A stretch of DNA of 44,127 nt from a virus: positions 1 through 44,127 of IMG/VR virus record IMGVR_UViG_3300038701_000417. One strand, 5' to 3'. The position numbers and the translations under genes were made by a program. Below the pieces are notes generated by a model. The model was given only the letters and a program-made list of their open reading frames with translations. It was not told where the DNA came from and did not search any database. Positions 37,273-44,127 of this stretch are shown piece after piece. The stretch's first letter is position 1; the number at the start of each line of letters is the position of its first letter.

Positions 37273-37694
37273 CAACGTTTGGCCAATTTGCACTAGAAAT
37301 GGACAAGCTCGTTGGTAAGCTCGATGATCGAGCTAACGAGCGATCAAAAACTGCGGCCAAATTATTGCTGCGCGAGTTAGTCTACGCAACCCCTGTTGAT
37401 ACATCCGACGCACTTTCAAACTGGCAAATCGGTCTTGGCCAAAGACCAGCCGCCCGTCGTGGCCCGTTCTACGCAGGGTTCAAAGGCTCAACACGCGAGT
37501 CCAGCGCTGCGGCTGCAATAGCTGTGGGCATGAAGCGCATCGAAGCAAAGAAGCCCGGAGAAGTGCTGTACTTATCGAACTTAATACCGTATATTGTAGA
37601 TTTGAACAGAGGTAGTTCCGCGCAAGCCCCCGCTGGCTTTGTAGAAGCTGCCATAATGCTAACCCGTAACCGAATCAAGGCGAACCCAAGATGA
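37269..37694 (+). CDS. HK97 gp10-like tail or minor structural protein
   Basis: The 141-residue product begins with a helix (FALEMDKLVGKLDDRANERSK, in parts), then ATPVDTSDALSNWQIGLGQ, a pattern typical of HK97 gp10-like proteins, and ends in helices with YIVDLNRGSSAQAP and EAAIMLTRNRIK. Such proteins are usually placed among connectors; here it lies between the chaperone and tape measure genes. It may be a tail completion factor or a tape-measure partner. Confidence 0.65.
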   Translation: MTTFGQFALEMDKLVGKLDDRANERSKTAAKLLLRELVYATPVDTSDALSNWQIGLGQRPAARRGPFYAGFKGSTRESSAAAAIAVGMKRIEAKKPGEVLYLSNLIPYIVDLNRGSSAQAPAGFVEAAIMLTRNRIKANPR

Positions 37695-40072
37695 CAGATG
37701 GTCGTATAGATGTCGAAATAAATGACAAGGTATCGTCAGGAGTCGAAAAGAAGATTCGGGGCATAGCGTCTGCTGCGCGTGAAGCAGAGGGCAGTCTCAA
37801 CGCGCTTAAAGCTCAAATAGCAAACATAAATAACACAGGTATAAATAAACTGGCATCCGACGTTGCGAAGGCCACTAACGCACAGGCTCGCCAGACTAGC
37901 GCCCAAGCGCGATTGAACAATTCAAATGCAAAGTTACAGGCTTCGACCACTAAAGCGGCGATAGCCCAGCAGAAACTTGCCACAGAGACGGCGCGTACTC
38001 AGGCTGCACAATCACGAGCGAATGCTGCTACATCGCGTGCTGCTGCGGCTGCTACGGCCCAAGAGATCGCTGTTAGCCGCCTTGCTGTTGCCAAACAACG
38101 AGAGGCCATCGCTACCGATCAGGTATCGAACGCGCAGCGCCGTAATAATCGTATTCGTCAAACTGGCTCGCGGTCACGCCGTCAGCAGCTACAACAGACG
38201 CAAAACTTAATCTTCCAGTTGAACGACGTTGTGGTTGGTCTTGCTTCCGGGCAGAAACCGCTAACTGTTTTGATTCAACAGGGTTCACAAATATCTACGA
38301 TCTTCGGGCCGGGTAACGGCGTGCTAGGTACGCTACGACTGCTCGGTGGAACACTGGCCAGTATTCTTATTCCATTGCTGCCAATCGTGGCTGTTGTTGG
38401 TGCTATCGGTGCAGGTGTTGCATTGCTGAGTAATGAGATAAACAAATCAACTAAGGTTAGCGTGTCGTTCGGCGACACATTCAAAGCGGTATTCCAAGTT
38501 GCCTACAGTCAGATCAAAGACCTGTTCTTGCCAGCCATCGAGAGCGTCGCGCCTGTGTTTAAGACTGTGTATAATTTTGTGATTGATACAACCAAGAGCG
38601 TCATCAACGGCGTGATAGGCTTCTGGGTTGGCGCGTTCAACTCAGTTACTAAGGCTTGGGGATTATTTCCTGCTGCCATGAAGGACTTAGGCGTAACTGC
38701 CATGAACGGTATTATTGGTGTTGTCGAGAGTGGCGTTAATGCTATTCTGAATGCTGTCGGCGATCTGTTGGAGTTCATCGGACGTGCTGCGGAACTTGTG
38801 GGCAGAGACAATCCGTTCGAGGGCTTGCTTGATGGCAAAGTTGTTGACCTCGACTCGTTCAAAGGTGAGGTGACAGGTGCCGCACAGGAAGTTGGTAATA
38901 TCTTTGCTGAAGAGTTTACCAAAGCAGCCAGCACCGATTTTGCTGGTCAGGCGTTCGACGCTATTCGCAATCAGGCTATAGAGAACGCGAAGAAACGCGC
39001 AGCAGAACAGGCAAAAGCTGAAGGCGGGGCGAATAAACAACTGTCCGAGAAAGAGAAGTTGTTACAGCGCATTAAAGCGCCATTGACTGAGTATACGACG
39101 ACACTCGCTAATTTGAACGCACTGCTGGCAGAGGGCAAGATCAGCCTTGCTGAGTATAACACAGCGCTGTCGAACACTACGTTGTCTACTGATCTACGCG
39201 GTGTTGATTCGTCGCTAGAAGGTACGGGCTTCCAAGAGGACGCGCAGTTGGAGGAACTACGCATTCAACAGCAGGAACGCATTGCGATCATACAGCAAGC
39301 AGCAGAGGCGCGTATTATAACCGAAGAGCAAGCAGCAGCCCGTATTCGTGCGGTAAACGAGCAGTTGGCGCGTGACACGGTGAATATCGAAGCGCAACGT
39401 AACAGCATGATATTACAGAATGCCCAAAGCACCTTTGACAGTTTGGCTAGTGTTGCTGCTGGCTTCGCTGGTGAGCAGTCGGGCATATACAAAGCAATGT
39501 TTGTAACGTCTAAAGCGTTTGCCATTGCGGACAGTATCATCAAAATACAGCAGGGTATAGCTAATGCGCTGTCTCTTCCGTTCCCGGCCAATTTGGGCGC
39601 GGCGGCGGCAGTAGCGGCACAGGCAGCGAGTATTGTGTCTACAATTCAGTCTATCCAGTTTACGGCTGGCGGGGGCAACGGCGGACAGCAACTTGCTGAC
39701 GGTGGCCCTGTACGTGGACCCGGCGGACCGCGTGACGATATGATTCCAGCTATGTTGAGTAATGGTGAATTTGTCGTGAACGCGAACAGCACGCGTCGCC
39801 ACAGAGCGCTTTTAGAGGCTATAAACGACAATGCCCCTACTCCGCGCTTCAGAGACGGCGGTTTGGTGCCTACAGGTCCGCGACAGGTGCAGAATGCGGC
39901 TGCTGCGCGTGGCTCGGTAGGTGGACAGCCAGTAGGCGGCGGCAACCCTTCGCAACGCAGTCAGGTAGTAATCAACATTAACGCACAGGACGCTAAGAGC
40001 GTCATTGCATCGAAGGGCCAAGTGGCCGCTGCATTGACGCGTGAAGTGAACCGAGGATACAGGAATTTATAA
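37691..40072 (+). CDS. Tape measure protein
   Basis: The 793-residue protein begins with a long Ala/Gln/Thr/Arg coiled coil (about 30-155), then QNLIFQLNDVVVGLASGQKPLTVLIQQG, in parts, a conserved tape-measure motif, and hydrophobic segments (about 215-250) such as LASILIPLLPIVAVVGAIGAGVALL, in parts. The C-terminal part is helical and ends in ADGGPVRGPGGPRDDMIPAML, in parts, typical of lambda-type tape measures. At about 0.15 nm per residue the tail would be near 120 nm. It overlaps its neighbours by four bases and one base. Confidence 0.93.
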   Translation: MTDGRIDVEINDKVSSGVEKKIRGIASAAREAEGSLNALKAQIANINNTGINKLASDVAKATNAQARQTSAQARLNNSNAKLQASTTKAAIAQQKLATETARTQAAQSRANAATSRAAAAATAQEIAVSRLAVAKQREAIATDQVSNAQRRNNRIRQTGSRSRRQQLQQTQNLIFQLNDVVVGLASGQKPLTVLIQQGSQISTIFGPGNGVLGTLRLLGGTLASILIPLLPIVAVVGAIGAGVALLSNEINKSTKVSVSFGDTFKAVFQVAYSQIKDLFLPAIESVAPVFKTVYNFVIDTTKSVINGVIGFWVGAFNSVTKAWGLFPAAMKDLGVTAMNGIIGVVESGVNAILNAVGDLLEFIGRAAELVGRDNPFEGLLDGKVVDLDSFKGEVTGAAQEVGNIFAEEFTKAASTDFAGQAFDAIRNQAIENAKKRAAEQAKAEGGANKQLSEKEKLLQRIKAPLTEYTTTLANLNALLAEGKISLAEYNTALSNTTLSTDLRGVDSSLEGTGFQEDAQLEELRIQQQERIAIIQQAAEARIITEEQAAARIRAVNEQLARDTVNIEAQRNSMILQNAQSTFDSLASVAAGFAGEQSGIYKAMFVTSKAFAIADSIIKIQQGIANALSLPFPANLGAAAAVAAQAASIVSTIQSIQFTAGGGNGGQQLADGGPVRGPGGPRDDMIPAMLSNGEFVVNANSTRRHRALLEAINDNAPTPRFRDGGLVPTGPRQVQNAAAARGSVGGQPVGGGNPSQRSQVVININAQDAKSVIASKGQVAAALTREVNRGYRNL

Positions 40073-40698
40073 TGGCATTTGACGAAGTACAGTTCCCAGA
40101 AAGTATATCGTACGGCTCTTCGGGCGGTCCGCGTCGTTTGACGCAGATCGTACCGCTGAAGTCAGGATACGAGAAGCGCAACCAAGTGTGGGAAAACTCA
40201 CGCAGACAGTATGACGCTGGTGTTGGTATTCGTGACATAAACGCCTGTCACGATGTCATAGAGTTTTGGGAAGCTCGATCAGGGCCGTTGCACGGATTCC
40301 GTTGGAAAGACTGGGCTGATTATAAGTCGTGCCGACCAACGGAAACACCTGCATTTGACGATGTTATTATTGCAACAGGCGATGGTGTGGACACGACCTT
40401 CCAATTGGTGAAGCGTTATGTTTCTTCAGGCCGTGAATATGTGCGGCCTATTAAAAAGCCTGTTGCTGGCTCTGTGTTGATAGGACTCGGTGGGGTCGCC
40501 CAAGGGAGCGGTTGGACGCTGGACTCGACAACGGGTATAATCACGTTTAGCTCGGCTCCGGGCAACGGTGTAAACATATCCGCAGGTTTCGAGTTCGACG
40601 TACCCGTACGTTTTGACAATAACGAAGTGGACGTGAGCATAGAGGGCTTTGAAGCTGGTGCGGTACCTTCCATTAAGATCGTGGAGATTCAGGTATGA
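40072..40698 (+). CDS. Distal tail protein (DUF2460)
   Basis: The 208-residue product shows the DUF2460 order: FDEVQFPESISYGSSGGP, VPLKSGYEKRNQVW, RRQYDAGVGIRD, FWEARSGPLHGFRWKDWADY, and ends in a strand region with GFEFDVPVRFDNNEVDV. This is the gene equivalent to RcGTA gp12, the distal tail ring. It starts the four-gene tail-tip block whose order is the same as in gene transfer agents. Confidence 0.9.
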   Translation: MAFDEVQFPESISYGSSGGPRRLTQIVPLKSGYEKRNQVWENSRRQYDAGVGIRDINACHDVIEFWEARSGPLHGFRWKDWADYKSCRPTETPAFDDVIIATGDGVDTTFQLVKRYVSSGREYVRPIKKPVAGSVLIGLGGVAQGSGWTLDSTTGIITFSSAPGNGVNISAGFEFDVPVRFDNNEVDVSIEGFEAGAVPSIKIVEIQV

Positions 40699-41591
40699 GA
40701 ACGATTCCAGCGGCTTTACAGACACATCTCGAAGGCGATGCCCACACTATGTGCTACTGCTGGCGCATCACGCGTAAAGACGGCACTGTGCTTGGGTTTA
40801 CTAATCACGACAATGATCTTACATTTGACAGTACGACTTTCGAGGCCGCGACGGGGTTTGAAGCATCGGCTATCCAACAATCACTCGGACTCTCGGTTGA
40901 CAATATGGAATTGTTGAGCGCGTTCGACAGCGCAACGATAACTGAAGAGGACTTAGGTGCAGGAAAGTACGACGATGCTTTCTTAGAGATGTTCTGGCTT
41001 AACTGGCAGGATGTAGCGCAGCGTATTATCGTAATGAACGGCTATGTTGGCGAGATCGAAGAGAACGGCATCGCATTTACAGCCGAATTTCGCAGCCTGA
41101 GTAGTCGCCTTAATCAGAAAATAGGTCGTGTCTATCAGCGCACATGCGATGCGGTATTTGGCGACGAACGATGCAAGGTGAACCGTGCCTCGTTTACATA
41201 CGCTGGAACTGTAGCGGCAGTGAATACACAGCGCTCTATTAGCGTATCAGGTGCGGCGGTGACAGCGCTCGACAATGATTATCTTTCGCGTGGTGTGTTG
41301 ACATGGCTGACAGGCAACAATGCTGGTGTTTCTTACGACGTTAAGGTGCATTCAAGCGGTTCGCCAAATCATGTATTAGAGTTATGGAGTCCGGCGGCAG
41401 CAGAGGTGCAGGTAGGCGACACGTTTAACGTGGTGGCTGGCTGCAAGCAGACGTTCGACGTGTGTAAGAGTAAATTCAGCAATGCAGTGAATTTCCAAGG
41501 ATTCCCTTACATGCCCGGAAGTGATATTGTGCAGACGTACCCGGAACAAGGCGGCTCAAATCAGTCCGGGGGTTCGTTGTTCAATGGTTAA
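40695..41591 (+). CDS. Tail tip hub component (DUF2163)
   Basis: The 298-residue product begins MRTIPAALQTHLEGDAHTMCYCWRI, in parts, then GTVLGFTNHDNDLTFD, AIQQSLGLSVDNMEL, and QRTCDAVFGDERCKVN, matching DUF2163 proteins of the RcGTA gp13 type. Cys residues in CDAVFGDERC and in GCKQTFDVCKSKF fit the metal-binding or disulfide sites of this family (the structurally known RcGTA member binds an iron-sulfur cluster, as I recall). It overlaps the next gene by eight bases. Confidence 0.9.
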   Translation: MRTIPAALQTHLEGDAHTMCYCWRITRKDGTVLGFTNHDNDLTFDSTTFEAATGFEASAIQQSLGLSVDNMELLSAFDSATITEEDLGAGKYDDAFLEMFWLNWQDVAQRIIVMNGYVGEIEENGIAFTAEFRSLSSRLNQKIGRVYQRTCDAVFGDERCKVNRASFTYAGTVAAVNTQRSISVSGAAVTALDNDYLSRGVLTWLTGNNAGVSYDVKVHSSGSPNHVLELWSPAAAEVQVGDTFNVVAGCKQTFDVCKSKFSNAVNFQGFPYMPGSDIVQTYPEQGGSNQSGGSLFNG

Positions 41592-42015
41592 TTGGTCTAG
41601 GCAGGATGTGGTTAAGGAAGCGTTAAGTTGGGAGGGTACCCCCTACCACCATCAAGCGCACCTAAAGAATGTTGGTGTTGATTGCGCTGGCCTGATAACT
41701 GGTGTGTACGGCGCTATAACTGGTACGCAGCCAGTGTTGCCGAAGTATTCGCCGCGATGGGCTGAAGCAAATACGAACGAGATGTTGCTTTTACACGCAA
41801 GAAAGTATTTAATAGAGCGGCATGACGGCATCTGGGAGCCGGGGGATGTTCTTGTTTTTCGCGTCAAGAATGCACTATCAGCGAAGCATTGCGGTATCGT
41901 AACTGCGGACAACCAGATGATTCATGCTATCTGGGAGCGTAAAGCACAAGTGACCTGTATCGGCGCTTGGGCTGATCGTTTGGCGGGTATATTTAGTTTT
42001 CCGGGGGTCGAGTAA
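41584..42015 (+). CDS. NlpC/P60 cell wall peptidase of the tail tip
   Basis: From ATG 41584 the product has 143 residues: GTPYHHQAHLKNVGVDCAGL, in parts, contains catalytic Cys34, and AKHCGIVTAD near 100-109 holds the catalytic His. This is the RcGTA gp14 type peptidase that opens peptidoglycan locally at DNA entry. It sits between the DUF2163 and hub genes and abuts the latter with no gap. Confidence 0.9.
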   Translation: MVNWSRQDVVKEALSWEGTPYHHQAHLKNVGVDCAGLITGVYGAITGTQPVLPKYSPRWAEANTNEMLLLHARKYLIERHDGIWEPGDVLVFRVKNALSAKHCGIVTADNQMIHAIWERKAQVTCIGAWADRLAGIFSFPGVE

Positions 42016-44127
42016 ATGGCACAGTTTGCAATAGCAGCCGCAGTCGGAGCCGTAGTAGCAGTAGGTGCTTACCTGCTTGCGCCACGGCCACGTACACCTG
42101 CGTCTTCTAATAGCGGACCGCGCCTTAAAGAGTCGCGCCTCACTGCGTCTACTGAAGGCGACCCAATACAAAAACTCTTCGGACGAATGCGAGTCGAAGG
42201 CGAGGTGATATGGGCAACCCAGTTCAAAGAGACAGTAAATACGGAAACAACCACCACACAAACAGGCGGTAAAGGCGGTGGCGGCGGTGGTTCGCAAACG
42301 ACGACGACTACAACATACTCATATTCAATATCACTGGCCGTAGCCTTCTGCGAAGGCAACGAGAAAGCCACGCTATCAAGAGTGTGGGCAGACGGCAAAG
42401 AACTGGATGCGTCACTATTGACCTTGCGTTTCTATAATGGTTCCGAAACACAAACGGCTGACCCGTTGATAGAGACAACTGAAGGTGCTGGTAATACGCC
42501 TTCCTACAGGGGTGTTTGCTACGCTGTGTTTGAAGATTTACAGCTTGAAGCATTCGGTAATCGTGTACCACAAATAACGGCAGAGATTGTTGTGCCGCAC
42601 GTTACCGACGACCCAGCCGATATACAAAACTCAGGTAAAGCATTTACGCTCATTCCGGCGACAGGCGAGACAGTTTATGGCACGCAGCAGTACAATCAGG
42701 ACTATGAAACCGGGGATTCACAATACGATCTTCAGCGGGTAACAACGCCAGACAACGTACACAACGCATTTCGCCAGCCCGACGTAGTAGTTTCGCTCGA
42801 CAATCTCTATCGAATGCAGGGCAGTAATCTTGACGCAGTTGAGATCGTTTACTCGTGGTTTGGCGACGATCTGCGTGCAGGTAATTGTCGTGTAATACCG
42901 AAGCAGGAAGACACACAACGATCAATCGCACCTACGGCTTGGAGTGTTGGTTCTTACAACAGATCGAACGCTGAAGAGGTGAGCAAGGACGCAGAAGGTC
43001 GGCCTATATTTGGTGGAACTCCAGGCGACGCACAGGTTATTGAACTCATACAAAAGCTAAAAGCCGACGGCAAGCGTGTGGTGTTCTATCCGTTTATTTT
43101 GATGGATATACCATCCGGCAATACGCTACCAAATCCCTACAGTGACAATGCGGCTACGGCAGGTCAGGACGTATTCCCTTGGCGGGGGCGTATTACATGT
43201 AGCCCGGCTCCCGGCTACGCAGGTGCGGTAGACAAGACGGCGGCTGTTACGACACAAATAAACAATTTCTTCAACGGTGCGGAAGGTTACAACGCTTTTG
43301 TAACGCACTGTGCGAATATATGTGCCTCAGCCGGAGGGGTAGATGCCTTTATTGTGGGTACTGAATTACGAGAATTAACGTTCTCTCGTAGTAGCGCAGG
43401 TGTGTATCCATTCGTCAGCCATCTTGTTACGTTGGCTGGTACTGTTGCAGGAATACTACCATCGGCAAAAATAAGTTATGCGGCAGATTGGTCCGAGTTT
43501 GTTCACGATGTTAGTGACGGCTTGTGGTTCCATCTCGACCCTTTCTGGTCTAATGCAAATGTAGATTTTGTTGGTATCGACAACTACTTGCCGATGTCTG
43601 ATTGGCGCGATGGTGGTGGACATTTAGACTACGATGCAGTCAACGGACCTGTTACGGAATTTGACGTTGATTACCTGAAGAGCCAGATCGAAGGTGGTGA
43701 ATATTACGATTATTTTTACGCATCTCAGGCTGATCGAGAATCACAAACACGCACACCAATAACCGACGGTACCTATGGTAAGCCTTGGGTCTATCGTCGT
43801 AAAGATTATCGCAATTGGATGGCCAATCAGCATTATAATCGTCCGGGCGGCGTGGAAGATGCCAGCCCCACCGCGTGGGTTCCTAACAGCAAGCCGATAT
43901 GGTTTACTGAATTTGGATGTCCGGCTGTGAACAAGGGTACGAATCAACCAAACGTGTTCTACGACCCTAAGTCTAGCGAGAGTTTCTTCCCTTATTTCAG
44001 CACAGGATTGCGCGATGATTTCATTCAACGCGTGTACGTCGAGACGTTCTTAGAATACTGGGGCGATAACCCTATAATGAACGGCGGTACCCCGCTCACC
44101 AGTACCGACAACATGTTTATATGGCCC
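42016..44127 (+). CDS. Tail tip hub protein (GTA TIM-barrel type), N-terminal part
   Basis: This gene runs off the window and continues at 3-1904; full length is about 1294 residues. The N-terminus has a hydrophobic helix (FAIAAAVGAVVAVGAYLL), then the hub region DPIQKLFGRMRVEGEVIWAT, in parts, with a Gly-rich loop. From about residue 280 a TIM-barrel glycoside-hydrolase-like domain follows; Glu450 in VGTELREL and Glu632 in WFTEFGCPA stand where retaining glycosidases have acid/base and nucleophile. In RcGTA this protein is the tip 'megatron' that contacts the host. Cleavage of host glycans is plausible but inferred. Confidence 0.9.
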   Translation, partial: MAQFAIAAAVGAVVAVGAYLLAPRPRTPASSNSGPRLKESRLTASTEGDPIQKLFGRMRVEGEVIWATQFKETVNTETTTTQTGGKGGGGGGSQTTTTTTYSYSISLAVAFCEGNEKATLSRVWADGKELDASLLTLRFYNGSETQTADPLIETTEGAGNTPSYRGVCYAVFEDLQLEAFGNRVPQITAEIVVPHVTDDPADIQNSGKAFTLIPATGETVYGTQQYNQDYETGDSQYDLQRVTTPDNVHNAFRQPDVVVSLDNLYRMQGSNLDAVEIVYSWFGDDLRAGNCRVIPKQEDTQRSIAPTAWSVGSYNRSNAEEVSKDAEGRPIFGGTPGDAQVIELIQKLKADGKRVVFYPFILMDIPSGNTLPNPYSDNAATAGQDVFPWRGRITCSPAPGYAGAVDKTAAVTTQINNFFNGAEGYNAFVTHCANICASAGGVDAFIVGTELRELTFSRSSAGVYPFVSHLVTLAGTVAGILPSAKISYAADWSEFVHDVSDGLWFHLDPFWSNANVDFVGIDNYLPMSDWRDGGGHLDYDAVNGPVTEFDVDYLKSQIEGGEYYDYFYASQADRESQTRTPITDGTYGKPWVYRRKDYRNWMANQHYNRPGGVEDASPTAWVPNSKPIWFTEFGCPAVNKGTNQPNVFYDPKSSESFFPYFSTGLRDDFIQRVYVETFLEYWGDNPIMNGGTPLTSTDNMFIWP
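44000..44124. repeat. Terminal direct repeat, right copy
   Basis: Identical to 4-128; see the left copy. After 44124 the last three bases (CCC) disagree with 129-131 (ACA), which would change one codon if taken literally. The junction should be closed by removing one repeat copy. Confidence 0.9.

Noticed and set aside
1-44127. Search by eye for integrase, CI-like repressor, tRNA genes, CRISPR arrays and insertion sequences
   Set aside because: None seen. Absence by eye is not proof, but no transposase or tyrosine/serine recombinase pattern appears in any translated frame.

Overview
The window is the whole genome of a tailed phage, opened at an arbitrary point. Bases 4-128 and 44000-44124 are an identical 125-bp repeat. 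The gene that runs off the right end at 44127 continues in frame at the left end, so the unique map is about 43,996 bp. The physical ends of the packaged DNA are not shown. The long-tailed (siphovirus) body plan follows from a tape measure protein, a tail tube protein, a frameshifting tail chaperone pair and no sheath. The distal tail genes (DUF2460, DUF2163, NlpC/P60 peptidase, TIM-barrel hub) and the DUF2793 protein match the set known from the Rhodobacter gene transfer agent and alphaproteobacterial phages, so an alphaproteobacterial host is my inference. I found no integrase, excisionase, CI-like repressor, tRNA gene or CRISPR array; a strictly lytic life style is likely but not proven.

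Layout. (1) 2635-11121, minus strand: a ten-gene replication and recombination operon, read from 11121 down: a small unknown gene, another, a RecA-fold P-loop protein, a DUF669 ssDNA-binding-like protein, an Fe-S Cas4/RecB-like nuclease, two small genes, an SF2 helicase, a beta-clamp-like protein that ends in the SSB-type tip DDDIPF, and a family A DNA polymerase. (2) 11122-11259: a divergent promoter pair sharing nested palindromes. (3) 11260-13838, plus strand: a small ribbon-helix-helix-like regulator and a primase-helicase. (4) 13839-14268: a five-copy GGTACC repeat array, a hairpin and three minus-strand hairpins, at least two of them terminators. (5) 14269-16670, minus strand: a self-contained six-gene block of unknown function with its own consensus promoter, including two genes shorter than 60 codons; it looks like an acquired moron cassette. 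(6) 16741-17340: AT-rich non-coding DNA, a candidate origin or control region. (7) 17461-22059, plus strand: early genes of mostly unknown role, with a TOPRIM protein, a VRR-NUC nuclease and a separately transcribed Ala/Pro-linker protein. (8) 22210-44127 and on through 1-2632, plus strand: late operon with spike and lectin-like proteins, lysis (endolysin, holin, nested spanins), terminase, portal, head, capsid, head-tail connectors, tail, tail tip and fibre.

The most unusual points are: a capsid-proximal N-terminal domain shared by a small protein and by an SGNH esterase-like protein encoded directly after the major capsid gene; a sliding-clamp-like protein carrying an SSB tip; a seven-member CAT-AA-GG-GGTACC repeat family, one copy of which lies in a palindrome covering the start codon of the nuclease gene; a common TTCGTCA/TGACGAA palindrome at promoters 7 kb apart; and the inverted unknown operon.
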